In this document: positions 10,240-21,738 of the stretch, piece after piece | Numbering within the stretch: the first letter of the stretch is position 1 | Layout: the number at the start of each line of letters is the position of its first letter | Assembly (NCBI GenBank): GCA_019915135.1 | Contig: JAHLMK010000006.1 | Coordinates: 1-64,000, forward strand | DNA: 64,000 nt | DNA from: Strobilurus pachycystidiatus | Lineage: Eukaryota > Basidiomycota > Agaricomycetes > Agaricales > Physalacriaceae | Direction: 5' to 3' | Translations under genes and position numbers: made by a program | Notes under the pieces: model-generated | Seen by the model: only the letters and a program-made list of their open reading frames with translations | Told to the model about the DNA's origin: nothing | Databases searched by the model: none

Positions 10240-12150
10240 TGCAAATCGTCCCCGTTTACATGAGTTTCGCCGTGAGTTCAAGATACTTTCCAGTGTGATG
10301 TCTGAACTACGCGCGTAAAGGACCTGCAGTCGCTGACGGCGAGAAAGAAAACGCCAAAGGACCAACAAAGCCAAACAAGCATGACGCGGGGCGGGCCGGC
10401 TTTCTTCGGGCCGCCACGACCTTCTCACAAAAACATCAACTCTATCCAAGTGTGCGCTGCGAGAACTTTGACACCTGGAGCTCGCTAGAAACGATAATCT
10501 GATCGAACGATTCAGGAGCGCTCGCGTCAATGGGCATATACATACTCACACCACTTTTGACGTGCACACCTAGCCCAGACGAACTCGACTGTGCTACTAT
10601 TACCAGCAAGCATTCATTTTTCACTGGACTCTGCTCGTCGCTCCCATCCTTTGGCGGACTTTTCGATGATCTTTGTTTCGTGCATGCTGTCATTTTGGTG
10701 GCCTGGGATCCTTCCTGATAGTCTGACAAGTACGACCGACTGACTGCTGGCGTTTTCAACGATTTGTGGCCCCGACGGCAACTATGTTTGCGATCCATAC
10801 AAGGAAAGTTCAGCAGTCTGATTTAGATGTGTCCTTCGTCGACTCATAGCTCAAGACTTCGATCGACTCTGGCTCTGAAGATTGAGTACTGTATCTTTTT
10901 ATGTTGCCGGACATGTTCTTTCTGAGCGCATCAAGGTTCCGTTTTTCTGTCTCGGGCAACACAACACGTCGAGAGAGATGCCGCGTCTAGGCCCCCAATT
11001 GAGTCGTATCGCACCCAATAACAAACTGACAGCCATAAGAACCATCCCAAGGAGCGGCCACGTCATATACGTCCTCACATCACCTTTGACGTGCACACAT
11101 AGTCCAGACGGACTTGACAGTGCTATCACCCAACAAGCATCTGGTTTTTTTTTCTGCGTCGCTCGGGCGTGCATGATATCATTTTCGTGCATGTTGTCAT
11201 TTTGGTGTCCTGGATCCAATTGATGATGCATCCGACTCGGAGTCGGAAGTTCACACAACCAGCACGTTCTGTATCTCCATTCACATTTCATCCGTCGTTT
11301 TTCGGAGTCGGATCGGATTGTGTACTTCTGTGTCCTCGGATGCTCTATACGAGTACGTGTTTCCGTCGACTCTGGGAATACCCCGTGATTGAGATTTGAC
11401 CATAGGACTTTGACGCTCTGCTTCACTCCAGCCGGTTGTTCATTTTTTCTGTGACCGGCATTGCACACGTGAGTCGTAGCCCGGACTTCCCACTACAGTC
11501 GTCGGCTTGTAGTCCAGCAGAACTGGGATCAGCCGGCATGTGTCTGTATCACTAAGTCTTTGGAGCTTTTTTAGCGTCCCATCCACACCCACACGGAAAG
11601 GGACTCACTGCTATTATGGACCACGCTCTCGGATGCTACATAAATTCTCAATCGCCTGGAGCGCTTACCTGCAACACCTATAAAGCTCTCTTTCGCACCG
11701 GCTCCTCGGATACAGTATCCTGCAAGTGCGTCCTTCCGTCGACTCATAGCTCAACACTCTGATCGACTCTCGATCATTCTCCAAAAAATTTCCATCACCT
11801 CCTCTCCTCAGCGTTCTTCCGTCAACACACTGCGAAGGCTTTATCTCAGATGCTTTCATTCTTCATATGCCAAGTTAGATGCTTCCTTTCGTCAAGACTT
11901 TGATCGGCACTCCCTGAAGTAACAAGTTGTAGGTCGCACTTTTTTCTGAGGTTTCACTTTTCTGTCACCGGAGATACAACACGTCGAGGGGGTCGTTACC
12001 CACCGCGGAGTCGTAGCGATGAGCAATGAGGGTACTATTAACATCTGTGGCTTTTTTTCGTTCTCGTCCCTTTTACAACTTGGACGCTCATAAGTTGTAT
12101 TGAGGTTTAGATTGCGAATGACCCAATCATCGAAGTAGAACAATGTATTC
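10240..12150. repeat. Locally duplicated non-coding stretch
   Basis: A segment of about 190 bp at 10520-10720 recurs, diverged, at 11045-11225; both contain TTTGACGTGCACAC near the start and GTCATTTTGGTG near the end. A second unit containing GTCGACTCATAGCTCAA occurs at about 10838 and 11738, with a partial version near 11370. A third containing CAACACGTCGAG occurs near 10962 and 11977. No convincing gene is present, and the short frames in the copies are not conserved between them. Confidence 0.7.
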
Positions 12151-12877
12151 CATGGTTGCGTATCTCGAACGGCCGTACATTATATCGTAATGGTTCAAAT
12201 CCACCAGTCGATTATCGCGATGGATAGATAACCAAAACAGACGCCTGCCACTGTAAACGGCTAGTCGCCAGAAGGTCGGTTCAATTGAAGAAGTGTAAAC
12301 GTACACCTAACCTAAGTGTACGGTAAGCCTTTCAATGGAAGCGCTAATTTTGGCGTTATCGATCCAATCGATGTGGCGTGCTACGTAAATGGACGCGCCG
12401 CCAGACGGACTCGGAGCTCGTCTACCGAGGCTAGGCTAGCCCATGGTAAAGAGGCGCAGCTAGTGGTGCTCATTGACATTAGCATTATGAATGCGCTCAG
12501 GGCTAGCGGGTTATACAAATTGGAATCTTATCGGGGCATCCAGCACCGGCGGTGCCAGTGGGATCCTCAAGGGATGCACGGTGACGCTCATCTCGGACTC
12601 CCTTCATCTCCTTTCCTCTCCCTTTCGCCCACCCACCATCACGGACAATGGAGACGCGATGGAAAGGACGAAGAAGACGCTGGACCCACAGCGCTCGGCG
12701 CCGGTAATCCCCGGCCCCGGCTCCGGATCAAGATCCGTCTCCGCGAGTATAATAGGAGTTTAATCTCGTCCCCATCGCCTTCTCCTCTCATTCAATCTCC
12801 CCCCATCCATCCATCCACCACCCTTCCCACACACACACGCCCCCCGCCTTTTCCTTGTCTCTCATTTACATTGTGCA

Positions 12878-13732
12878 ATGGTGCGTCTCGTCGTCTGTCT
12901 GTGGTGCTGTGTGCTGTTGCTGATGGCTGTGCAGGGTGTCACCGTCGAATCGCTCAAGGCTGGCGATGGAGTGACGTTCCCGAAGAAGGGCGACAAAGTG
13001 AAGATTCACTACGTGGGCACGCTCTTGGATGGGAGCAAGTTTGATTCGAGCCGGGATCGGTGAGTAGCGTCTGCCATAGCCCTCGCCGCGGAGCCATCAC
13101 GCACATCGCGCCGTGTCATCCATCGCCTTTCCGCGTCCATCGATCGCCATCCACATCGCACGTTCATCGACCCATCGCACCGTCCGCCTCCATCCATCGT
13201 CATCGCGTCCATCCTCTGTTCCCTGTCTGTGTCTCTCGTCCATCGCTCTTAGCCATCTATCCATCCGCACAATCCACAGACACTAACCGCATCCACAGAG
13301 GCGACCCCTTCGTCACCGAAATCGGCGTGGGCAAGGTGATCAAAGGCTGGGACGAGGGTGCGTCTCTCATCCATCCATCCATCGATGAGGCTGATCTGAC
13401 CACGATGGCTGCCAGGTGTCCCGCAGCTCTCGTTAGGCGAGAAGGCGATCTTGACGGCGACGCCGGATTACGTGCGTGCCCTCTCTCCTCCCATCGATTG
13501 TCGCGTTGTCCACTGCATCGCGTCGTCCTTATCCATCGCATCGCATCGCCATCTTCTCCCATCAGATCGATCGCGTTCACGCGCATCGATATCTCCATCC
13601 ATCCCCCCCACCCAATCACATTCACCACACTGACACACACCCTCACAGGCATACGGCGCGCGCGGCTTCCCTCCCGTGATACCGCCAAACGCCACCCTCA
13701 AGTTCGAGGTCGAGCTCCTCAAGATCAACTAG
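12878..13732 (+). CDS. FKBP12-type peptidyl-prolyl cis-trans isomerase
   Basis: Exons are 12878-12880 (only the ATG), 12935-13059, 13299-13357, 13416-13471 and 13649-13732. They sum to 327 nt, giving 108 residues, the normal FKBP12 length. The product begins [13 protein letters not shown] and contains [35 protein letters not shown], then [17 protein letters not shown] and a final beta-strand. The FK506/rapamycin-pocket residues (Tyr, Asp, Phe, Val-Ile, Trp, Tyr, Phe) are all present. It catalyses Xaa-Pro isomerisation in the cytosol and in other fungi mediates FK506 and rapamycin action. The first intron (12881-12934, 54 nt) has no stop and is a multiple of three. Retained, it would add a hydrophobic signal-like N-terminus. 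Spliced FKBP12 is the main model. Confidence 0.93.
13060..13648 (+). repeat. CATC-rich low-complexity introns of the FKBP gene
   Basis: The three longer FKBP introns are dominated by degenerate CATC/CCAT tetranucleotide runs. This inflates spurious open frames on both strands but splits no exon. Confidence 0.8.
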
Positions 13733-16097
13733 AGCCCTCCCCCCTCTTTCTCCCAAAAGTCGTCGTGTCTTCTTCGGGTTGATGTAGTCTTTGGGTTTCT
13801 ATTCACGTTCACGTTTCTTACCCCCCCTTCATGCCTCCCCACTCCATTCTGCTGTTGTGTTTTACATAGACCCTCCACCCCCCCTTTTACGTCTTTTTTC
13901 TTTGTTTGTTACACAAGTGTATATGGACGATTTCAGCACGACTCTTTTTCCCTCTTCTTGATGCCGTGCCGTGATTTGTGTGCGGGACCCAGGTGTAAGT
14001 GTTCGAGCGCTTCCATCCCCCGTCCCGTGATAGCGGCGTTCCCCACTCTGCCCAGAGTCCGTTCACGCGTCAAGTTGCCGAAATGTGTGGCGCAGGGACG
14101 TAGGCGTTTCTGTAAGATGCAGGGCCGTCTTAAAACGAAGATATTGTTACAATAAGGGCAATAGTCACTGGACTCGCTCAGGAAGGAAAAAAATCCAAGT
14201 CTTCCCAGTCCTTGGAGAGGTCTGTCGTTGCTAGTGAGCTACGGGTCCACATTGCCTTCTGTCAAGGCTAATAAGAACTCGGACCGCCGTCTCGTGGTAA
14301 ACGAGTGGAATGCACTGTGCAGGGAAAGTTGACGTCAGTCATAGCGATGCAGAGAAAAAAATGTTATCTAGGTGTATATGATGCAGCCATGGCGAATGGT
14401 ACGTAAAAACAACTGTCCAAAGGAAGGAAGGAAGGAAGCGTGGTTGGTCCGTCCACGGTGACAGTGAACCGCACTCTGTCAAGTTGGCGGATCCCGAGAT
14501 ATGCAGTCACGCAAAAAGTGCCAGATTATGATTCGTCAGGCCTAGCGGCGACGGCTTCGTTAGGACGAGACGAGTGAGGCTGCCTCACATCGACACTCTT
14601 CTCTAACCATGGGGGTAATCGTCTTGCGCACAGTTCCAGCGACAAAAAATGTGCTAAGTATTCCCCTCTTGCAAATGTGTGTCGCTGCTGCAGGGCTACG
14701 ATTCCACGTAGGGGGTCGAATATAAGGTATGACCATCGCGGACATTGCTGGCCGCTTCCACTCCCATGGCAGTGAAAGTTGTCATCCGTTCATTGTTGGC
14801 AGTTGCTGTACGAGTCCGACTCAAAAAAAATGCAAATGTGTCACTCCTCAATGAAGACCGTCACTAAGAGTCCACGGGGGGTACGGTGTGTGGTTCGCTA
14901 GTACGGATGGGAACAGAAAGATCATTCCTTGTTCCCTCCGAGTCCTGGCAGCAGCTGAATGAACATCCAGGACCTTGATAAGAGCTATGACTTTCAGCTA
15001 TGGCGGCCGTTGCAAAGTTTCTCGTTCCCGCGTGTGAGATTCAGGACAGCAATACGGGAAAAAGAAATTCATTGTCCCGAAACTAGTATGGCGCCTCGAA
15101 CCCTCTGGGATACGAAGCAACGGGGAGCGAAGCTCGAACGCTATCAAGCCCAACAACTGGTCACCTGGAGAGCATGAACGTATCAAGACATGTCGTTCCG
15201 AGTCCAACTAAAACTGTACTGGTCTCTATTCCTCAGCGCCCACATCAGCACGCCTTCTCTAATGTTTTTGGATGTCACGGATTGTCTTGAGGCAAAGGGA
15301 AATCATCACTTACTTGGAAGAGCCTGCGGTGATTCGTGAATATTGCACGGTGCCACGGTGCAGCTGCGGTCGATGCTGTGTTCATCGAGAGACAAGTCTT
15401 CCTCATAGGGGGTTTGGATAAAATACTCTATCTCGAACACCAACTGTTGACACCACTTCGAGGTGGTGCCTGCATTCGAATTCTGTAGTCTGAACAGGTG
15501 ACTCAAGTCGAGTACACCGGGAATTAGAGACGGATCGAGAGGGGAGCACAGGGAGACTCTAGGGACGCTGCAAAGAGGTTCAGAAGAAGAGAGAGAATCC
15601 AGTTCAAAGAGAGTGATTTACGCGTTTACGGAAGTCGTGCGTGAGGAGGAAGTTGATATAAACAACGCCAAATATCACGATCGAGAGCGTTTGGTTTTGT
15701 TTTTTTGTCTTTGACCCTGCCTGTAGCTCTTTCCAACACCACATCCTTTGGGTTCTCAAGCATCTTTTCGTCTTGTCAGTGCCGCTCTTTGACTGTAGGC
15801 TCGGCAACATATCTATTGACACCTGCTAAAGACTCGATTCCAAGTTGGCCAAAGAAAAAAACGCGACATTCTTTCCTCATCGAGAAGAGAACGGCCTCTG
15901 AAAAGTCTCTTGCACATTTAAGTACACCGCCATATACACCTTGCGCGTAAGTCGCGCCCTTGAGATTGTTCATAGCCCTGACTCATTCATCAGCAAGCCT
16001 TATCCGGCCTCATTCCTGTCTAGGTCAACACCACAGCACATTCAAAGCAGGTGAGAGCTAAATCTCTCGGACATTCTCGACTTATCAGCGACCCCAG
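13733..16097. other. Long intergenic stretch, no supported gene
   Basis: It contains the pyrimidine-rich 3' flank of the FKBP gene and a short GAAG microsatellite near 14425-14440. The remaining frames are short and lack recognisable protein features. Nothing else was seen. Confidence 0.5.
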
Positions 16098-17669
16098 ATG
16101 ACAACTCCTGGTGCCTCCTCTGCGCCCTTGAATTTGCCTGCCAACGCACAATTTTCCGAATCGTTCTTCACGTCCACCTTGTACGACGGTCTTCCAGTCT
16201 CCAACGATCCGCTCCCTGAGGAGCATGAGCGTGCTCTTCGTGAAGACGTCATCCCCAGCGCATTGAAAGATCTAGAGAAAATAACGAACGCTCTCGAGGT
16301 TCTTGATGCTGAACCAGATCGACTACGGACAGAAAAGTCTCGGCTGATGGCCATGGTTTCGCGGTCCCGTGGGATGATATCCCCCCTCCGGAGGTTTCCC
16401 GTCGAGTGCCTGACTGAAATATTTCGGCAGTATTGCATCTACAACAACTATGTCTTTGGCTTACGACGCGACGGTGTGTGGGTCCTGACTTATGTCTGCA
16501 GAGACTGGCGACACATCGTGATATCCGATCCCTCCCTCTGGTCGTACCTCCACTTTGACCGCGGTTTGTTTCCCTCGGGCTGGTCGCAGCTCCTCGACCT
16601 GCGGCTTGAGCGTTCCAAGCAGCAACCACTCTCCATCTTCCACCTTCACACCGAAGCGAACTCCGACTGGGAAGAGACACAGTTCGAACACAACGAGACC
16701 CATTACTACTACATGAAACAATTGGGTCAGCATTCGGCGAGATGGGAACATCTTCACCTGATTGTGACGCCTAAACTTCTCGAATATATCTGTTGGCGTG
16801 TCCAGGCTGGGCTTCCACTCCTAAAGTCACTATTCTTTGACCCTTGTGAGTGGGGCCAAGCCCGTCCCCTTGGCGAGAGGGCAGAAATCCTCAGAACGGC
16901 ACCGCAACTTCATTCTGTCAGCTTCCAGTACTCCTACGGCATCCCCCTCCGGCTTGAGCAGCTGACGGTCCTGAAGGTGCAGCGCTTCAGGTGGGAAGAC
17001 GTTGTTTGCGACGCAATTGCCTTCATCACGGAATGTCCGGAACTGCAATCCCTCACGGTGAATTACACTGTCAAGGAGGGCGCCTTGGATTTGAGTCGCC
17101 GATTCGATCCCATCTCCCCTGGCCTGTCGTCAACGCTCCGCCATCTAGCCTTGGCTGCTTCCACTTTGACCCCTTTGTTCACCGACGTCCGCTATCCATG
17201 TTTGGAAACCCTCCGTCTCACCAAGGTTGAGGACGTCGGCGCAGTCGCCGCTTTTCTCGACCAGTCACATTCTCGCACCGTCAGGAGGCTGCATATCGAA
17301 CCGACGGTGTACAAAGCGGACTTTTTGGAGTCCCTGACCCCATCGTTTGCCATGTTGCCATCCCTCGAAGAGCTTAGTGTCAAGTTCGAGTACCGTGCTT
17401 TCCCTGGCGTGGAGTCGTATACCCCAGAGCGTGTCGTCCGAAAGGAATTCGACAATCTATTTGGCGACATGGACATACCACGCCTTCATGTGAAATCACC
17501 AACTCTTCGCCGATTTATTGTTAAGGTTGGCCTGTCAGGGCTTATCAAGCGTGATTTCGCAAAGATCATACGATGTGAGGCGAGGATTTCTGATTCAACT
17601 TTTTATATGTTTGCAGACACAGTACTACAGTATAGGACGGAGTATTTCTCGACACATCACTTTATCTAA
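16098..17669 (+). CDS. F-box protein
   Basis: The ATG at 16098 opens a 523-codon frame without visible introns. After a helical N-terminus of about 90 residues comes an F-box-like segment, SPLRRFPVECLTEIFRQYC, then VCRDWRHIVISDPSLWSYL. This is the form typical of the very large agaricomycete F-box families, which have the N-terminal coil, I-x-x-LP/FP-E, C-x-x-W and P-x-LW. The rest is a leucine-rich-repeat-like series of 25-30 residue units (PELQSLTVNY, PCLETLRLTK, PSLEELSVKF). F-box proteins recruit substrates to SCF ubiquitin ligases through Skp1; the substrate is unknown. The frame ends at TAA 17667-17669. The last 30 residues look atypical, so a final intron near 17570-17615 is possible. 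Confidence 0.85.
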   Translation: MTTPGASSAPLNLPANAQFSESFFTSTLYDGLPVSNDPLPEEHERALREDVIPSALKDLEKITNALEVLDAEPDRLRTEKSRLMAMVSRSRGMISPLRRFPVECLTEIFRQYCIYNNYVFGLRRDGVWVLTYVCRDWRHIVISDPSLWSYLHFDRGLFPSGWSQLLDLRLERSKQQPLSIFHLHTEANSDWEETQFEHNETHYYYMKQLGQHSARWEHLHLIVTPKLLEYICWRVQAGLPLLKSLFFDPCEWGQARPLGERAEILRTAPQLHSVSFQYSYGIPLRLEQLTVLKVQRFRWEDVVCDAIAFITECPELQSLTVNYTVKEGALDLSRRFDPISPGLSSTLRHLALAASTLTPLFTDVRYPCLETLRLTKVEDVGAVAAFLDQSHSRTVRRLHIEPTVYKADFLESLTPSFAMLPSLEELSVKFEYRAFPGVESYTPERVVRKEFDNLFGDMDIPRLHVKSPTLRRFIVKVGLSGLIKRDFAKIIRCEARISDSTFYMFADTVLQYRTEYFSTHHFI

Positions 17670-17715
17670 TCACAGAAGAATTACACGACAGAGAGAATCT
17701 CTTACAGCGAACATG

Positions 17716-18707
17716 TTAATTGGTGTCTTGCTTTTGGTCCAAACCGCCGGCAATCACAGCGCTCAATGACCCAAAGCCCGCCCCGATGGCGGCGGCAAGC
17801 CCTGTTCCGCCAGTCCCCTTCATGCCAACCTTCTGCAGCGTGGCAAACCAACTACCCTGGCTGACAATGGCGCCAAAGAACTTGCGCTGTGCCCACGCCG
17901 CAGCACTTCCTACTCAACATGAGCCACTAACCCTCAGGATGCCAATACGACGAGCTTACCTTTGATTGGACCCAGCTCCCCGAACCCAAAGAGCGTCAGG
18001 AACGGACGGAGGATGAACGTTTCCCAGAGGAGCGTCGTAACCAGAGACATGACCATGCCAAAAAGCACTGGGTAGTTCTCCGCTAGGTCGCCAATTGACA
18101 CTACGACAGTGCGAAGAGCGTCGCTGATGGGGTCCCAGAAGGTCTTGACCTCTCCTTCAGGCAGCTGCAGCCTCTTAGTAAAGAGCTTCAGCACTTCCTG
18201 TCCGGCTTGATCAAGCGTCGCGTTTAGATTCGCGATACGTTGTGCCCTCGTCACCTTCTCCTCCTCCTGTCCTTCTGCCCAGGGAAACGTGCCCGCGATA
18301 TCCTCAAACAGACTCTCGAGATCCTCCGCGAGGTGCGCAACGGAGATGTCATGCTCTTTAATGACCTGGACGAGGCGCTCGGTGTGCTCAACGAGGGCGG
18401 TAACATCCGCCTTGACCTTAGCAATAATGCCATCCGTGTGCGCGACGTCAACAGCGGCGGAGTGAACGAATTTATCGACATCGGCGGCGGCAGAGTGAGC
18501 GAAGTCCTTGACGTCGGCGGCAGCAGAGTGGATGAAGTCCTCTGCATCGAGCGCGGCAGAATGAACTTTGCGCCAGATGTCGTTCCATGGATTGGGAGCA
18601 TCATCACGCGCTTTGAAATCGACGACGGCCTCTTTGGATTGGATGGGGAGAGCAAAGAGAGCAATGAAAGCGGTGACGATGAGCAGGGGGACAGTCGGGG
18701 TCTTCAT
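17716..18707 (-). CDS. Ifi-6-16/ISG12-like membrane protein, copy 2
   Basis: Exon 1 runs 18707-17960; an intron of 50 nt lies at 17959-17910; exon 2 runs 17909-17716. The total is 942 nt, giving 313 residues. The protein starts with a signal peptide (MKTPTVPLLIVTAFIALFAL), then carries an 11-residue amphipathic repeat (DFxHSAAADVK-like, about four copies), a helical middle region, a hydrophobic segment with LRPFLTLFGFGELGPIKG, and the Ifi-6-16 core after the intron: GSAAAWAQRKFFG and QGSWFATLQKVGMKG, then Gly/Ala-rich sequence. The intron falls in the same glycine codon as in the copy at 521-1492, so the two are paralogues. Animal ISG12 proteins are small membrane proteins linked to mitochondria and cell death; the fungal role is unknown. 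Family assignment rests on the motif. Confidence 0.7.
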
Positions 18708-19246
18708 GGTGATGGAGAGAAGCAGAGATCACAGGCGCGCTTCTCGTAACAATTTACGTTAGTCCTGTCGAAACTTAAGCGCCCATCATAAGATGCCTAA
18801 ATTGATGCGTCGATGATTCGCCCCAGAAGCAAGTCAGACCTCGGCATTGCTAAGGTTCCTCATGCAGATTCGAACGCGCCATGTGTTGTGTTCGCGTTCG
18901 CGTTCAAACGCGTAAGAACGCGTCCCGCGACAACAATCAATGCCAACTTACAACACTGCCACCACTTTGAACTAGACACATCCATTTCCCGAACCGTGCG
19001 TTGTATCCCAATCCGAGTCACGACGAGGGCCAATTGCAGGATCCGCGGGATCTCTGAACGACACTGCGATGGCGTATTTGACCCGGTCACCGTACAGCAC
19101 GCGTACTCATAGGAATCAATGCATGATGGATATCGGAAGGGCTATAGCATTAGTGTATATACGTTCACGGAGCTATTCTATCATACATATATCAGCCATG
19201 GGGTACCTTCTCACGCTCCCGAGAGAAAAACAATTGTAGCATCAGT
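18708..19246. other. Intergenic stretch, no gene seen
   Basis: It lies between the start of the Ifi-6-16-like gene and the 3' end of the membrane-protein gene at 19247-21479. Only short frames are present. Confidence 0.5.
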
Positions 19247-21479
19247 CTACCGATGCTTGTCAGTGGAGCTTGCGATGATCTCCATGGTTCCCGTCCTGGT
19301 TTGGATAATTCTGCGCGGTGCCTCCTTCTTACTCTTCCTCCGAGCCTTTGATTCAGACCTCGAGGAACTGGTGGTAGACTTGGACGAGTCACTTGGAGAA
19401 GAAGACGGCTTTCTATCGAGTGCCGCCGGACTCGTTAAATCTGCTGCTCTCGGGAGAGTAGTTGAGGACTTCGACGCGGCCCGAGGGATAGCCGTCTCAG
19501 CAGCTGGAGGAGACTTTGAGAGAAGAGCAGGGGTTGAGGAGGAGCTGACAGGAGATTCTAGCACAGCGGTATGACGGGCGAAGGACTGGGAGATGGCCGT
19601 CTCAGCAGCTGAGGGAGACTTCGATAAAGGAAGAGGGGTTGAGGAGGAGCCGACAGGGGTCTCTGGCACAGCGGTCTGACAGGCGAAGGAAATGAATGAC
19701 TCGGGAGAGTCCACAATACGCCGCAGTGATGGCTTCAAGACCTGTGATAAGGACGAGGCGCGGGAGCCGGTAGAGTCATTCAAGGTTAGAGTAGACAAGT
19801 CCGTTTGTCGACCACGACCATGAGAAGGGCGAACGATGGTGGTCGTATCACCCGCAGCACTGCTTGCGATGGGGGACTCCGTGACGGCAGATGAAGCAAT
19901 TGGATGGATCGCATCGAAAGCATGACCGCTTTCAAGCTCGCTGGCTAACCATATAGTAGCTTCCTGGCGGCCACTTTCAATCTCATTGAGACTCGTAGCA
20001 GCTATCGTTTGCCCGCCGGATTGTGTCCGACTGACGAGTGTATCTCGATTGGTGATCATAACACCACTCGCTGAGCTACCGCCAAGGGTATCAACGGAGT
20101 CTTCGATGAGCGGCTGAGAAATGTATGTCACTGTCGGGTAGGACTGAGCAGAGTCAGAGAACGACAGAGGCCTCGAGGGGCCGATGGTGTCCGCAGGAAT
20201 GAAAAGAGATGACCCGCGGATTGTCGTACTAGGATGGAGATCGGAGGTATGTTGGGGAACTGAGTCAGAGGAGGTGGAGGTAGCGGTGGACCTAGAGCCA
20301 ACACGGTTCGGTGCAGAGATGTTTCTAGCCGTCGTTGCTTTTCTCCCCGTCTCTTTGATTGCGTCGCAATCTTCCCACGTTGAAATTTCTAGTTCATACG
20401 TGCGGAGACTATGTGTATTCTCCAGAAACTAGCGGTCATGGTCAGCAGGTGAGATAAAAATTGATCAATGATCTTACAGAATTGCAAAATCTCTGGACAA
20501 ATTGTCTTGCGTGTGCTTCACCACCGAGGCTGTCGTATGACATCTCCGTCGAGTCGGTGATTCTCTGTATGAAAGTTGACATGTCAAGCCAGGCATTGAG
20601 ATAGATATAGATCTCAATGTAGAGAGCGCGCACAGCCGCGCGCGTCGCACTGAGCCAATCGGACAAGTATCGAGCTGCAACAAAGATACCAATCGGAACG
20701 ACAGCCAATATGCAAGAAAATGTTCTTACCGGTAGAAGAAGTGGACGACGAGAAGATAAGTCCGGTGACGCCCATAACAGTGCCTGTCAGATGACTATTC
20801 GTGGCGGAAAATATGGAAAAAACGGAGGTTGCCGCAACAGTGATAGTGCAGCCTATATCGAGGGTGTCGCTTGCAATAGCGGCACAAACGTCGCGACGAT
20901 TGAAGTCTCTGTGCACATCAGAAGCGTATGAGCGCAAATTAGACATCTCAGCGTTTATCTTTGCCGTGTATGCATCGCACAAGCTTGTTGTCTCGCCGTC
21001 GACGTTGAATGACCCGCATCGAGTAGTGTCCGCCGACATGCATTTGCCAACCCTCTCCAGAATTTTGGATCCACTGGGGGTCAGACGCTTGCCGATGTCC
21101 GTAATAATGAACAGCGTGCTCAAAAGCTGTCGAAGATGTTGACGAGTCCCGTTGATTCTACGAATAATATAAGCGCGATGCAAACATCCATCTGGTAGGA
21201 TATATAGAAGTACCTGGCAATGTTGTTCCGACGAGTTGCTTGATATTGCACAAACAAGTTACGAAAGCACGTCGTCAAGCGAGCATATGAGTCGTAAGGG
21301 ATGGCCTGCTCGTCGTGCAAAATACCATGCAGATACTCAATCACCCTGGTCGAATCCTCAGAATCGAGTAGCCCATCACCTAGTGGGACGGGAGTTGCAT
21401 AGAATGAGGGATCGAAGTGGACGTCATCAGAGGGTGGTACATCCGTGGAGGAGATCGGGGCTTCGATGGTAGAGGCCAT
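19247..21479 (-). CDS. Membrane-associated protein of unknown family (4 exons)
   Basis: Exons are 21479-21186, 21126-20730, 20674-20478 and 20428-19247, with introns of 59, 55 and 49 nt. The total is 2070 nt, giving 689 residues. The N-terminal 100 residues (starting MASTIEAPISSTDV) are helical. The second exon has cysteines (KCMSADTTRCGSF) and a hydrophobic segment around GCTITVAATSVFSIFSA, followed by another near GVTGLIFSSS and a third after the next splice. Membrane insertion is therefore likely. The C-terminal 350 residues are Ser/Thr/Pro-rich and probably disordered, with two copies of a KSPxAAETAI unit. They end in a basic patch (SKARRKSKKEAPRR). I recognise no family. The gene is divergent from the first of three tandem paralogues starting at 21739. 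Confidence 0.7.
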
Positions 21480-21616
21480 GGTATAATGTGGCGGAAAAGA
21501 TGGGAAATCATTGCGCTTAAATACGCGTGGTAAGACACTGGCATCGTGGTTGGGGCGAGGACATATTGCGTCGGAGTTTGTAATCTTTGGCGGATCGGAC
21601 GTCGGACCGGCAAAAC

Positions 21617-21634
21617 GTTTCAACCACGTTCACT
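21617..21634 (+). promoter_or_regulatory. Shared 18-nt upstream element, copy 1
   Basis: GTTTCAACCACGTTCACT occurs 105 nt before the ATG at 21739. The identical 18-mer lies 109 and 94 nt before the ATGs of the two other tandem paralogues. It also sits within the 5' flank of the divergent membrane-protein gene. Confidence 0.6.
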
Positions 21635-21738
21635 CTCACTCACTCAAGGCGACGAAGAACAAGCGAGAGGAATTTAGGCGAGAATTATAAGATACCCTAA
21701 TCAAACAACCTTGCGATTTCCGCAGCGAAGGAGCTGAT

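Noticed and set aside
12316..13044. 242-codon plus-strand frame overlapping the FKBP start
   Set aside because: It overlaps FKBP exons in another frame, is low in complexity and matches nothing; it follows from biased composition of the promoter.
13060..13620. Regular short repeats considered as a CRISPR-like array
   Set aside because: They are simple tetranucleotide runs in introns of a eukaryotic gene without unique spacers.
13060..13782. 240-codon frame and similar frames on the other strand over the FKBP introns
   Set aside because: These are shadows generated by CATC-rich introns; the true exons are short and spliced.
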